Source of the DNA: Pseudomonadota bacterium
GTDB taxonomy: Bacteria; Pseudomonadota; Alphaproteobacteria; Rhodospirillales; 2-02-FULL-58-16
NCBI GenBank assembly: GCA_022545455.1
Contig: JACZQZ010000009.1
Coordinates: forward strand, 1-41,191
Length of the DNA stretch: 41,191 nucleotides
Reading direction: 5' to 3'
Below, piece by piece: positions 24,020 to 33,513 of the stretch. Each line of letters begins with the position of its first letter. The stretch's first letter is position 1. The notes beneath the pieces were generated by a model. It was not told the DNA's origin and did not search any database. It saw nothing but the letters and a program-made list of their open reading frames with translations. The position numbers were made by a program, and so were the translations under genes.

Positions 24020-25485
24020 CGTCCCAGCTCCCCGATGGCGGCGCGCAGGACTTCGGCGTCGTCGAAAGGCCGCACCTCGTCGCCGACGATCTGGCCCTGC
24101 TCGTGTCCCTTGCCGGCGACCACCAACAGGTCGCCGGGCCGCAACTCGGCGACCGCGGCGGCGATGGCCTGGCGCCGGTCCGCGATGTCGCGTGCCCCTT
24201 CGCAGGCGGCCAGGATCTGGCGGCGGATGCGCGCCGCATCCTCGCCGCGCGGGTTGTCGTCGGTGACGATGACCACGTCGGCGAGGGCGCATGCCGTGCG
24301 CCCCATCTGGGGCCGCTTGCCGGGGTCGCGGTCGCCGCCGCACCCGAACACCACGAAGAGGCGTCCCCGGGCGTGGGGACGCAGGGCCTCGAGCACGTTG
24401 GCGAGGGCGTCCGGCGTGTGGGCGTAGTCGACGAAAACGGCGGCGCCGCCGGGGTGGCCAGCGATCCTTTGGACCCGTCCCGGCGCCCCGTCCAGGCCCT
24501 CCAGGGCGGCCACGGCGCGCTCTGCGTCCTCGCCGCAGGCGAGCGCCAGGCCGAGGGCGCAGAGCGCGTTTTCGGCCTGGAAGGCGCCGACCAGGGGCAG
24601 GGTGACCGTATGGGCCCGGCCCATGACGGTCAGCCGCAACCGCTGTCCTTCGGGCAGCGGCGCGGCGTCCTCCAGGCGGATGTCTTCGCCCCGGGCGCCG
24701 TAGGTGATGATGCGGTGTCCCCTGGCCGCGCAGACGGCCCGCACGGCCTCGCCGTATGGCGCGTCCGCGTTCACCACCGCCACGCCGCCGGCGCCCATGA
24801 TGTCGGAGAACAGCCGCGTCTTCGCCTCCAGGTACGATTCCATGGAGCCGTGGTAATCCAGGTGGTCCCGGGACAAATTGGTGAACGCGCCGGCCGTCAC
24901 GCGCACCCCGTCCAGGCGGTGCTGGGCGAGGCCGTGGCTGGAGGCTTCCATGGCCAGGCACTCGACGCCCCGCCCGGCCAGGTCGGCGAGAATGCGGTGC
25001 AGCTCCACCGGGTCGGGGGTGGTCAGGCTGCCGGCGACCTCCAACCCGGGTGCGGATATGCCGAGGGTGCCCAGGCCGGCGGCCTGACGGCCCAGCCGCG
25101 TCCACACCTGGCGCAGGAAGGACACCACCGAGGTCTTGCCGTTGGTCCCGGTTACCGCGGCCACCGTGGGCGGCTGGGAAGCGAAGAATCGCGCCGCCAT
25201 GAGGGCGAAACGGCGGCGCGGATTGTCGTCGACGAGCAGGGGAACCGGGGGCTCCCGGTTTTCGATGCGGGTGCCGGGCGGCGCCAGCACGGCCGCCGCG
25301 CCGCGCCGCATCGCCTCGGGGATGAAGGCCCGGCCGTCGGCGCGGGCGCCGGCCAGCGCGGCAAAGAGGAATCCGGGCTCGACCAGGCGCGAGTCACATG
25401 TCAGACCGACGATGTCCGTATCCTTGCTTATCGCTCTTTGCGCCACCTGGGAATCGTCTCCTTCGACAAGATCAATGAGCCGCAA
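24016..25485 (-). CDS. murE: UDP-N-acetylmuramoylalanyl-D-glutamate--2,6-diaminopimelate ligase
   Basis: TCDSRLVEPGFLFAALAG; VTGTNGKTSVVSFLRQVW; VDYAHTPDALANVL; VTDDNPRGED (DAP-type DNPR motif). Start probably TTG 25485 overlapping ftsI; the ORF extends to ATG 25587. Confidence 0.94.
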   Translation of the reverse strand: MRLIDLVEGDDSQVAQRAISKDTDIVGLTCDSRLVEPGFLFAALAGARADGRAFIPEAMRRGAAAVLAPPGTRIENREPPVPLLVDDNPRRRFALMAARFFASQPPTVAAVTGTNGKTSVVSFLRQVWTRLGRQAAGLGTLGISAPGLEVAGSLTTPDPVELHRILADLAGRGVECLAMEASSHGLAQHRLDGVRVTAGAFTNLSRDHLDYHGSMESYLEAKTRLFSDIMGAGGVAVVNADAPYGEAVRAVCAARGHRIITYGARGEDIRLEDAAPLPEGQRLRLTVMGRAHTVTLPLVGAFQAENALCALGLALACGEDAERAVAALEGLDGAPGRVQRIAGHPGGAAVFVDYAHTPDALANVLEALRPHARGRLFVVFGCGGDRDPGKRPQMGRTACALADVVIVTDDNPRGEDAARIRRQILAACEGARDIADRRQAIAAAVAELRPGDLLVVAGKGHEQGQIVGDEVRPFDDAEVLRAAIGELGR

Positions 25486-27214
25486 GGCGTTGCTCCCGGA
25501 CCTTCGCCGGCGGGGGGTTGAGGGAAGCGAGCAGCGGGTGCGCGCCTTTCGGCGTCTCTTCCCCGGAGACCGGGGCGAAGCCCACAAGGGGCGCCATGCG
25601 CCGCACCATCCGGGCCACCACCGGCGCGGCGACCCGGCCCCCGGTGGCGGCCTTGCCGTCGGTGCCCTTGGGCTCGTCGAGCAGGATCAGCACCACATAG
25701 CGGGGCGCATTCATGGGGAAGGCGCCGACGAAGGAGGAAATCGAGGCGTCGCTGCGGTATCTGCCGCCCTCCAGTTTGTCGGCGGTTCCCGTCTTGCCGC
25801 CGACCCTGTAGCCCGGCGCCTGCGCCCTCCTGCCGGTGCCGCGGAGCACGACCAGGCGCATCAGCGCGCGCATCTGCCGCGACGTGGCCACGGACAACAC
25901 CCGCCTGCCTCCCGGCTGGACGCCGTCGGGCCGGCGCAGCAGGGTCGTCGGACGCGCGATGCCGCCGTTGACCACGGTGGCCACGGCCCCCGCCATCTGC
26001 AGCGGGGTCACGGCGATGCCGTGGCCGTATCCGATGGTCATGGTGTTGATGTCGCGCCACCGCGCCGGAATCAGCGGCGGCGCCACCTCGGGCAGCTCGA
26101 TGGGCGAACGGCTGAGCAGCCCGAAGTTGCCGAGATAGGACCGCTGGACCCGGGCGCCCACGTCCAGGGCCATCTTGGCGGCCCCGATATTGGACGAATA
26201 GACCAGGATTTCCGGCACCGACAGCCACCGGTTGCGGCCGTGGAAGTCGGTGATGGTGAAGCGGGCGACGCGGATGGGCCGGCTGGCGTCATACCCGTCG
26301 CGCAGGGTCACCGCGCCGCTGTCCAGGGCCATGGCCGTGGTGAACAGCTTGAAGGTGGAGCCCATCTCGTAGACGGCCTTGGTCACCCGGTTGAAACCGG
26401 CCTCGCCGCCGGCGGTGGCGGGCCGGTTGGGGTCGAAGTCGGGCAGGGAGGCGAGGGCCAGGATTTCGCCGTTCCTCACGTCGAGCACCAGCCCGGCGGC
26501 GCCCAACGCCCTGGACCCGATGAAGGCGGCGGAGAGCTCCTGGCGCAGCATCGCCTGCAGGCGAAGGTCGACCGACAGCCGCAAGGGTCCGCCGCGGCGC
26601 AGGGTTTCGTCGAAACGCCGTTCCAGGCCGGCGATGCCGCGGCCGTCCACGTCGGTGAACCCAAGCAGATGCGCCGCCGTCCGCCCGTGGGGGTAGACCC
26701 GGTGCTCGCCGCGCTGGAAGGCGAGGCCGGGGATGCCGAGGCGGTTGACCGCGTATTGCTGCGTCGGGGTCAGGGTGCGGCGCAGCCAGACGAAGCGCCC
26801 CCGGGACGTCAGCTTGGCCAGCACCTCGGACCGGTCGAGGCCGGGCAGGACCCCCACCAGCTTGTCGGCGGCCTCTTCCGCGTCCAGCACCTCGGTGGGG
26901 TCGGCGTAAAGCGAAACGGTGGGCAGGCTGGTCGCCAGGATGACGCCGTTGCGGTCGGTGATGTCGGCGCGCCCGCTGGTCGCGGCGCGGGCCGGGGCCA
27001 CGGCCGCCAGGCGGGACTCGGCGCCCCTCCCCAGCAAGGTCAGGTCGACCAGGCGCCCGGCGATGGCAAGAAAGGCCAGCGCGAAGACGACGCTGGTGAC
27101 CAGCAGGCGGTTGCGCCCCGTTTCCAGGGCCTGCTTGCGGGTGCCCTCCAGGCGGACCCGGTGCCGTTGCCAGGCTTCCGCGTGGATGGAACGGGACATC
27201 TCGCCCTGTGTCAC
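25472..27214 (-). CDS. ftsI: Peptidoglycan D,D-transpeptidase FtsI (PBP3)
   Basis: EMGSTFKLFTTAMAL (SxxK), VYSSNIGAAKMA (SxN), YRVGGKTGTADKLEGG (KTG). GTG start at 27214 overlaps the ftsL stop. Confidence 0.95.
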   Translation of the reverse strand: MTQGEMSRSIHAEAWQRHRVRLEGTRKQALETGRNRLLVTSVVFALAFLAIAGRLVDLTLLGRGAESRLAAVAPARAATSGRADITDRNGVILATSLPTVSLYADPTEVLDAEEAADKLVGVLPGLDRSEVLAKLTSRGRFVWLRRTLTPTQQYAVNRLGIPGLAFQRGEHRVYPHGRTAAHLLGFTDVDGRGIAGLERRFDETLRRGGPLRLSVDLRLQAMLRQELSAAFIGSRALGAAGLVLDVRNGEILALASLPDFDPNRPATAGGEAGFNRVTKAVYEMGSTFKLFTTAMALDSGAVTLRDGYDASRPIRVARFTITDFHGRNRWLSVPEILVYSSNIGAAKMALDVGARVQRSYLGNFGLLSRSPIELPEVAPPLIPARWRDINTMTIGYGHGIAVTPLQMAGAVATVVNGGIARPTTLLRRPDGVQPGGRRVLSVATSRQMRALMRLVVLRGTGRRAQAPGYRVGGKTGTADKLEGGRYRSDASISSFVGAFPMNAPRYVVLILLDEPKGTDGKAATGGRVAAPVVARMVRRMAPLVGFAPVSGEETPKGAHPLLASLNPPPAKVREQRLAAH

Positions 27215-27579
27215 CGGATCACCCTTCCGCCGATTGATGGTGTGGGAAGACGCGGCGTGTTCCGGTCCGCCACGTTGGTCCTCGGGGCGCGTTCGCGGCC
27301 GGACGAGAGCACCGACAGCGTGGCGAGGGTGCCCAACTGCTCCGATTCCACGGGGCGCAGCCCCAGGTGCCGCGCGGCCAAGGGGCCCAGGCGCGCGGGA
27401 TCGTTGAGATAGCTCCACTCCGCCTCGAGCACGCGCATGGCCCGCCGCTCGGCCAAGATGGAGCGGTTGAGGCCGACGAACTCGTCCTCCAGGTCCTGCA
27501 CCCGGTACTTGAGCGAGAACAGGGCCAGGCTCAGCGCCGCGGCCAGGAAGACGAACAGCACCGTGGTCCGCCGCATCAT
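27211..27579 (-). CDS. ftsL: Cell division protein FtsL
   Basis: Single TM followed by coiled coil [52 protein letters not shown], between rsmH and ftsI. Confidence 0.88.
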   Translation of the reverse strand: MMRRTTVLFVFLAAALSLALFSLKYRVQDLEDEFVGLNRSILAERRAMRVLEAEWSYLNDPARLGPLAARHLGLRPVESEQLGTLATLSVLSSGRERAPRTNVADRNTPRLPTPSIGGRVIR

Positions 27580-28547
27580 GCCGGGCCTCCCCTCATGGCG
27601 CCGGTCCACGGCGGCCCGGCGGTACGTTCGGCGGCCCTGAGGCGCGCCGAGCGGGCGCGCGGATTGGCGGCGATCTCGTCCGCCGAGGGCTTGGCCACCC
27701 CGCGGCCGAGGAGGAGAAAACTGGGCGGCGGCGGCGCCTCCGCGGGGCCGGGGACGTGGCGCGAAGGCCGGGGCGCGGCGCCGCCGCGGATCCTCAGGAA
27801 ATCCTTGACCGTCCTGTCCTCCAGGGAATGGAAGGAGACCACGGCCAAACGGCCCCCGGGGCCGAGCAGGGTTTCCGCCGCCGACAGGCCCCGGTCGAGC
27901 TCGCCGAGTTCGTCGTTGACGTAAATGCGCAGGGCCTGGAAGGTGCGGGTGGCGGGATCGATGCCGTCCCGGGACCGGGTGACGACGCGGCGCACCAGGT
28001 CGGCCAACTGGCGGGTCCGGGTGATGGGCGCCTCGGCGCGGGCCTCGACGATGGCCCGGGCGACGCGCCGGGATGCCCGTTCCCCGCCGTACCGATAGAT
28101 AATGTCGGCGAGTTCCTTTTCGCCCGAGTGGTTGACCACGTCGGCCGCGGTCCTTCCCACTTTGTCCATGCGCATGTCGAGGGGGCCGTCGGCCTGGAAG
28201 GAAAAGCCGCGCGCCGGAGCGTCCAGTTGCATCGACGACAGGCCCAGATCCAGGGCAACGCCGTCCACCCGGTCGACGCCGACACCACCAAGCAGCCCCG
28301 TCATGTCGCCGTAGCGCCCGTGGATGACCGTGAAGCGGCCCGGATACCGGCGCTCCATATGGGTGCCGCTCCGCACCGCATCGGGGTCGCGGTCGATACC
28401 CCAGACCGTGCACCGGGCGGCCTTGAGGACGGCTTCCGAATATCCCCCGGCGCCGAAGGTGGCGTCCACGTAGATGGCGCCGTCGCGGGGGGCCAAAACC
28501 TCCAGCACCTGGCGCAGCATCACCGGCGTGTGGGCGGGCGCCGACAC
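27576..28547 (-). CDS. rsmH: 16S rRNA (cytosine1402-N4)-methyltransferase RsmH (MraW)
   Basis: [76 protein letters not shown] start. Confidence 0.96.
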   Translation of the reverse strand: MSAPAHTPVMLRQVLEVLAPRDGAIYVDATFGAGGYSEAVLKAARCTVWGIDRDPDAVRSGTHMERRYPGRFTVIHGRYGDMTGLLGGVGVDRVDGVALDLGLSSMQLDAPARGFSFQADGPLDMRMDKVGRTAADVVNHSGEKELADIIYRYGGERASRRVARAIVEARAEAPITRTRQLADLVRRVVTRSRDGIDPATRTFQALRIYVNDELGELDRGLSAAETLLGPGGRLAVVSFHSLEDRTVKDFLRIRGGAAPRPSRHVPGPAEAPPPPSFLLLGRGVAKPSADEIAANPRARSARLRAAERTAGPPWTGAMRGGPA

Positions 28548-28549
28548 GG

Positions 28550-29017
28550 CTAAGCCTCCTCGTCCCGGTTTCGGCGCAGGCGCAGGGTGGCGCGGCGCGA
28601 CCGGGCACGCTCCAATGCCTGGTTGTGGTTGGCGTCGTAGGCCTTGGGCTCCCAGATCTGCAGGCGCGCGCCGCGGCCCACGAACAGGGCCTCGCCGGCC
28701 AGGCCCGCGTGCTCGATCAGCACCTTGGGCAGCACGATGCGGCCCTCGGGATCGAACGGCAGGGGATGGGCGTTCTCCAGGATGATGGCGGCCAGGTCGT
28801 CGTGGTCGTCGGAGAACATGTCCAGGTCCTCGAGGCTCGCGCTGATGCGGACCATGAAGTCCTCGTCGCACGCCTCGATGGCCGGAAATTTGAACAGGGG
28901 ATACGCGTACAGCCCGGCGAAGTCGTGCTCCCGGAAGGTATCGCGAAAGGGTTTGGGAACGGAAATCCGCCCCTTCTTGTCGATCCTGTTGACGTACCTG
29001 CCGACCAGCAGCGCCAT
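28550..29017 (-). CDS. mraZ: Transcriptional regulator MraZ
   Basis: [54 protein letters not shown] duplicated AbrB-like domain. Confidence 0.96.
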   Translation of the reverse strand: MALLVGRYVNRIDKKGRISVPKPFRDTFREHDFAGLYAYPLFKFPAIEACDEDFMVRISASLEDLDMFSDDHDDLAAIILENAHPLPFDPEGRIVLPKVLIEHAGLAGEALFVGRGARLQIWEPKAYDANHNQALERARSRRATLRLRRNRDEEA

Positions 29018-29098
29018 GCCGACCCCCGAGAAACCGTTCCCCGCCCCGGCATTCGCCGGAGTCCCGCCCCACGCGGTGCCTCCCCTTTAGACACATTC

Positions 29099-29163
29099 TG
29101 GGCCATATTGGGATACCATGGGAAATCATGGGCGTCAATGGGATACTGTGGTTTTACTTGGGC
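29099..29163. promoter_or_regulatory. MraZ-box-like array: seven TGG(G/T) units at exact 10-bp periodicity upstream of mraZ
   Basis: TGGGccatat|TGGGatacca|TGGGaaatca|TGGGcgtcaa|TGGGatactg|TGGTtttact|TGGGc beginning at 29099, 29109, 29119, 29129, 29139, 29149 and 29159. Confidence 0.8.
29110..29138 (-). promoter_or_regulatory. Candidate mraZ/dcw promoter embedded in the TGGG array
   Basis: Minus strand TTGACG (29133-29138), 17-bp spacer, TATCCC (29110-29115). Confidence 0.35.
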
Positions 29164-29487
29164 TCACAAAGTGTTGCCAAAACCTTCGGGGCCCGCACTA
29201 CATGTTGCGGAGAAATAGTTAAAAATTCCCCAAGGATTGTGACGGCCTATTAAGAAAGGAAATTCTGGCAATTTTATGTTCTTCGTATGTTCTTTTGTTG
29301 GCAATTTGGGTCTCCCGGCCAAATACCACGTGGCCCCCTTGCGCCACCCAGGGGTGGAACGGACGCGGGCACCGGCGAAGACCCTGGCGCCGGTATTCAC
29401 CCATACGCAAATTCGGGAATTCCGAGCCTTGTCGGACGGGTATCCACGCCGGCGCTGATTTCGGAAATACCCGTGATCGCGCGTAGT

Positions 29488-29566
29488 CCCTTTGCGTTCC
29501 TCTGCGTCCTCTGCGTTTGAATTATTTTCAACGCCGAGGGCGCCGAGGTGCGCGGAGGTACGCCGA
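29488..29566. repeat. Imperfect palindromic repeat of the CTCTGCGTCCTCTGCGTT / AACGCCGAGG type
   Basis: ctttgcgttcctctgcgtcctctgcgtt-TGAATTATTTTC-aacgccgagggcgccgaggtgcgcggag; the arms pair with several G-U pairs. Confidence 0.6.
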
Positions 29567-29684
29567 GAATTTTGTAAGCGCTCAGCGCCCCTTGGTATGA
29601 GCCCGTCTTCGGCGATCCCCGACGTTTCGGTCCTTTCACGCCTCGGGAATCCGGCATTCGGCACTACACGACGGCGGAAAGGAA

Positions 29685-30102
<418 letters not shown>

Positions 30103-30141
30103 ATAAGGGTAATCCGTCGCGGGCTGTCGTCAAGGGGCGCG

Positions 30142-30846
30142 TCACCGGCACAGGGCCAGCAGGCCCCGGAGCCGGCCGGCGGTGTCGCCGTCGACGCGGC
30201 CGTCGACGCGCCCGGGGCGGAAGTGGCGCTGGAAAGCCGTCACCGTCATCCCCGGGTCCTCCGTCTCGTAGCCGAAGTCGGCGAGCATGGCCTTGACCTC
30301 GTCCGCGTCCGCCGCGTCCGCCGGCGCGCTGTCCGGCCACAACCCGATGCCGGCCGCCGCCAGGCGCGGCCAGTCGAACAGTTCGCCCGGGTCCATCTTG
30401 CGCCGGGGCGCCACGTCGGAATGGCCGACCACGTTGCGCGCCTCGATGGGGTGGCGGGCGAGGATGCCCCGCGCCAGGTCTTCGAGCGCCGCCATCTGCG
30501 CCTCGGCGAAGGGGCGGTAGCCGAACTCGTGGCCCGGGTTGACCAGCTCGATGCCCAGCGAGCGGCCGTTGACGTCGCGCACCCCCCGCCAGCAGGCGAC
30601 GCCGGCGTGCCAGGCCCGGCGCTCCTCGGCCACCAGCCGGCGGACGGCGCCGTCCTCGTCGATCAGGTAATGGGCGCTGACCTTGGCCGCCGGGTCGCAC
30701 AGGCGCGCCAGGGCGGCGTCCGCCGTCTCCATGCCGCTGTAGTGCAGGACAACCATGTCGATGGCCGTGCCGTCGGGCCTGGCGTCATGGTTGGGCGATT
30801 CGTATCTCCCGATCTCCGCCATGGGCCGCCTTCCCTCCTCCGCCAC
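30142..30846 (-). CDS. N-acetylmuramoyl-L-alanine amidase (Amidase_2, AmpD/AmiD-like)
   Basis: DMVVLHYSGM; VSAHYLIDEDGAVRRLVAEERRAWHAGV; NGRSLGIELVNPGHEFGY; VVGHSDVAPRRKMDPGELFDW. ATG 30822 is an alternative start. Confidence 0.92.
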   Translation of the reverse strand: MAEEGRRPMAEIGRYESPNHDARPDGTAIDMVVLHYSGMETADAALARLCDPAAKVSAHYLIDEDGAVRRLVAEERRAWHAGVACWRGVRDVNGRSLGIELVNPGHEFGYRPFAEAQMAALEDLARGILARHPIEARNVVGHSDVAPRRKMDPGELFDWPRLAAAGIGLWPDSAPADAADADEVKAMLADFGYETEDPGMTVTAFQRHFRPGRVDGRVDGDTAGRLRGLLALCR

Positions 30847-31595
30847 TAACGCTGTCCGCGCTCCTTCCCGATGCGGTCATACGCCGTGTTGATGGCCGCC
30901 ATCTTCTCGGTTGCCAGGTCGATGAACTCCTGGGGCAGGCCCTGGGCGATCAGGGTGTCCGGGTGGTATTCCCGGCTGCGCTTGCGGTACGCCGTTTTCA
31001 CCTCGGCGTCCGTGGCGTCGCCGGTCAGGCCCAGCACCTCGTAAGGGTCGGCCACGGCCGCGTCCATGTGCCGGGCGCGGATGCTTTCGAAGGCGTGGCC
31101 CGCGAAGCCGAAGATGGCGCCCACCTGGCGCAGGTACTCCAGCTCGCCGGTATGCACCGTGCCGTCCGCCTTGGCGATGTGGAAGAGCCCGCCCAGCAGC
31201 TCCTCCAACACCGCCGGTTCCTGGGCGAACATCTGGGCGATCTGCCGGGCATAGGGCTCGAACCCGGCGGCGTCCTCGGCCGCGGCGTTGAACAGCTTCC
31301 CCACCTCCTTCATTTCGGCGGGCGGGATGCGGAAGATCTGTCTGAACGCGGCGATTTCGTCCCGGGTGACGCGGCCGTCGGCCTTGGCCATCTTGGCCCC
31401 GAGCACGATGACGGCCATGGTGAAGGCGACCTGGCGGTTGCCGGTGGCGCCGGCGGTGGCGCCGGCGCCGGCGCCGGCGGCCCGCTCCCGGGCCCGGTCC
31501 ATCGTGTGCCCGGCGTAGGCGCCGAGAAGCGCGCCGAAGGGCCCGCCGATGGCGAACCCGGCCACGCCTCCGATGACCTTGCCCCAGATGCTCAT
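30846..31595 (-). CDS. DjlA-like co-chaperone (TerB-like region plus C-terminal J domain)
   Basis: N-terminal glycine-rich membrane segment; KMAKADGRVTRDEIAAFRQIFRIP; C-terminal DPYEVLGLTGDATDAEVKTAYRKRSREYHPDTLIAQGLP. Confidence 0.88.
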   Translation of the reverse strand: MSIWGKVIGGVAGFAIGGPFGALLGAYAGHTMDRARERAAGAGAGATAGATGNRQVAFTMAVIVLGAKMAKADGRVTRDEIAAFRQIFRIPPAEMKEVGKLFNAAAEDAAGFEPYARQIAQMFAQEPAVLEELLGGLFHIAKADGTVHTGELEYLRQVGAIFGFAGHAFESIRARHMDAAVADPYEVLGLTGDATDAEVKTAYRKRSREYHPDTLIAQGLPQEFIDLATEKMAAINTAYDRIGKERGQR

Positions 31596-31612
31596 GACGC
31601 CTCCGTCTTGGC

Positions 31613-31655
31613 GGCACCTAATACCATCTTATTGTGATAGAGGGTATTAGGCGCC
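31613..31655. terminator. Hairpin at the 3' end of the DUF3750-like gene
   Basis: ggcacctaatacc (31613-31625) / ggtattaggcgcc (31643-31655), 12/13 paired; includes the stop codon (31647-31649). Confidence 0.45.
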
Positions 31656-32483
31656 GGGTCCGATGCGCCCGGCGAGGGGCAATTTCAGGGCCAGGTCCTT
31701 GGGGTCGATGCCGAAGGTGAAGCCGAGCACGTTGATCTCCAGGCCCTCCTCGACCGCGGCGAGCACGCCGAGGAGCCCGAACAGGGAAACCTGGTACCCG
31801 GTGCCGCTCGGCGCGGCGGCGAACACCGAGCCGTTGGTCAGGTAATCCTTGCCGATGGCGGTCGGCGGCAGGTCCATCTTCAACTCGGGCACGGCGCGGC
31901 CGACGTGGGCGGTAAACGTGTTCGAGTTGGGGCCCGGCCACACCCGGTATTCGTTGGCGTAGGGATAGCTTTTGGCGGCGGCGTCGATGCGCGCGATGAC
32001 CGCGTCGACGCCGTCGCCGCGCACCTCGGCGATGAGCACCGGCATGGACCCGAACCAGCGCGCGTCGGCGGGCCGGTTGGAGATGGTCAGCGCCGATCCC
32101 CCTCCCCCGTGCAGGACCCGCCAGCCGATCACCTCGTAGCGGGTGAAGGCGGGCGCGCCGGAGGGCTTGACCGCGATCCAGCTGTGCACGCCGAAGGTGC
32201 CGCGCCAGCCCCAGGCCCGGGCCACGTAGACCTGGGCCACGGCTTCCGGCGTCGTCGCCGGGTCGGGCGCGATGCCGGCCGGCTCATGGCTTGCCGTGCG
32301 CCAGTCGTGGGCCATGGCCGCCCCTTCATGGCTGGCCGTGCGCCCGTCGTGGGCCATGGTCGTTATCCCGGTGAGCACGGCGACCGCCGCGCCGCCCAGC
32401 GCGAGCACTACCGCCGCCACGATCGCCACGCGTTTCCATGCCATCACACGGGCCACCATAGCGAACCGGCGCGCCGCGGCCAA
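31647..32483 (-). CDS. DUF3750-like membrane-anchored protein
   Basis: N-terminal TM; VAQVYVARAWGWRGTFGVHSWIAVKPSGAPAFTRYEVIGWRVLHGG...YPYANEYRVWPGPNSNTFTAHV recalls DUF3750 proteins. Family assignment is from memory. Confidence 0.65.
   Translation of the reverse strand: MAAARRFAMVARVMAWKRVAIVAAVVLALGGAAVAVLTGITTMAHDGRTASHEGAAMAHDWRTASHEPAGIAPDPATTPEAVAQVYVARAWGWRGTFGVHSWIAVKPSGAPAFTRYEVIGWRVLHGGGGSALTISNRPADARWFGSMPVLIAEVRGDGVDAVIARIDAAAKSYPYANEYRVWPGPNSNTFTAHVGRAVPELKMDLPPTAIGKDYLTNGSVFAAAPSGTGYQVSLFGLLGVLAAVEEGLEINVLGFTFGIDPKDLALKLPLAGRIGPGA
32284..32359. repeat. In-frame 42-bp tandem duplication in the DUF3750-like gene
   Basis: 34-nt blocks 32284-32317 and 32326-32359 differ at 2 positions; they encode MAHD(G/W)RTASHE(G/P)A twice. 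Confidence 0.85.
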
Positions 32484-32560
32484 CCGGGCCGTCGATCACG
32501 AATCGGTCAGGGGGTTTGCGGGCTGCCTTTGTCGCCGGGTGCAAACGCCCGGCGCCGGCA

Positions 32561-33199
32561 TCAAACCTTCCTGCCGTCCAGCCTTTCGTGGAGTTCCTGG
32601 ACCTTTTCGCGGGTGCCCGGGAGGTGGGGGTTGATCTCCAGCGCCTTCTCCAGGGCGGCGAGCGCGGCGCGCTCCTCGTCCAGCTTCAGATAGATCAGGC
32701 CGAGGCCGGCGAGCGCCCCGAAATGGCGCGGCTCGAGGTCGAGGGTCCGGCGCAGGTCGGCGATCGAGGCCGGGTAATCGCCCATCAGGAATCGGACCGT
32801 GGCCCGCTTGTGCCAGGCCTCGGCGAAGTCGGGCGCCCAGGCGACGGCGGTGGAAAAATCGTCCAACGCCGAACGCAGGATGCCGAGGCGCATATACCAC
32901 TGCCCCTCGCGCATCTGCGCATCCACCACGCCCCGCCCGGAGTGGTTCCAGATGGACCAGATCGTCCCGGTCAGGCGCTCGGCCTCGGCCTGGTCATCGG
33001 TGGCCTTGAGGCGCGTGAACAGCTCGTCCAGGCGCGGATCGTTCTGGGCGGCGAAGGCGGGCGCGGCGCCGATGGGCGCCAGCACGAGGCCGACGGCCAA
33101 GGCGGCGGCGAGGAGGCGCCGGCATGGCCCGCCACCACGGGCGCCGGTGCAGGCCGGGCCGAAATCGGAGTCATCAGGAAACACGGATGGATTTCGCAT
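32561..33199 (-). CDS. Exported TPR-repeat protein
   Basis: Signal-like LLAAALAVGLVLAPIGAAPAFA followed by TPR units (LRSALDDFSTAVAWAPDFAEAWHKRATVRFLMGDYPASIADLRRTLDLEPRHFGALAGLGLIYLKLDEERAALAALEKALEINPH). Confidence 0.88.
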   Translation of the reverse strand: MRNPSVFPDDSDFGPACTGARGGGPCRRLLAAALAVGLVLAPIGAAPAFAAQNDPRLDELFTRLKATDDQAEAERLTGTIWSIWNHSGRGVVDAQMREGQWYMRLGILRSALDDFSTAVAWAPDFAEAWHKRATVRFLMGDYPASIADLRRTLDLEPRHFGALAGLGLIYLKLDEERAALAALEKALEINPHLPGTREKVQELHERLDGRKV

Positions 33200-33256
33200 C
33201 TTGTCACCCCACGTCGTGTCACATGTGTTCTCAATTGGGATGGAATACCGCATTTC

Positions 33257-33309
33257 CAAGGTTTCCCGTGCACCGTTCCGGGCTTCGGCGCCGTCCCCGG
33301 GAAACCTTG
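33257..33309. promoter_or_regulatory. Perfect 12-bp inverted repeat in the divergent intergenic region
   Basis: caaggtttcccg (33257-33268) / cgggaaaccttg (33298-33309). Confidence 0.5.
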
Positions 33310-33411
33310 TTCGTCGCCCACGGAATGGAGGACGCTTACCGGTCCTTATACGGAATACCCGTGCATAAATCACGCACCTGTTGCGCCGTCCCCGGTTCCA
33401 CCCGTCCCTTT

Positions 33412-33513
33412 CCCCGTTGCGCGTGAACGGGGCCCTGCCCATAGTGGGGGCCGCGCGCAGGGACCGGGGCCCGGCACGGGCAGGCACCACGCCGCCCGCC
33501 GGGCGGCGCCGGT
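33412..33513 (+). other. Candidate structured 5' leader RNA upstream of the aminotransferase
   Basis: Successive stems: ccccgtt/aacgggg (33412-33432), ccctgc/gcaggg (33433-33462), accgg/ccggt (33463-33513) enclosing gccgccc-gcc-gggcggc (33491-33507). Confidence 0.3.

Noticed and set aside
21299-24427. 1042-aa plus-strand ORF antisense to mraY/murF
   Set aside because: Shadow ORF of high-GC DNA; the minus-strand genes carry diagnostic motifs.
33412-33513. Known riboswitch class (guanidine, TPP, cobalamin, glycine, SAH) upstream of the aminotransferase
   Set aside because: I could not find the conserved nucleotides of any of these classes; only generic GC-rich stems are visible, so it is kept only as a low-confidence candidate leader.
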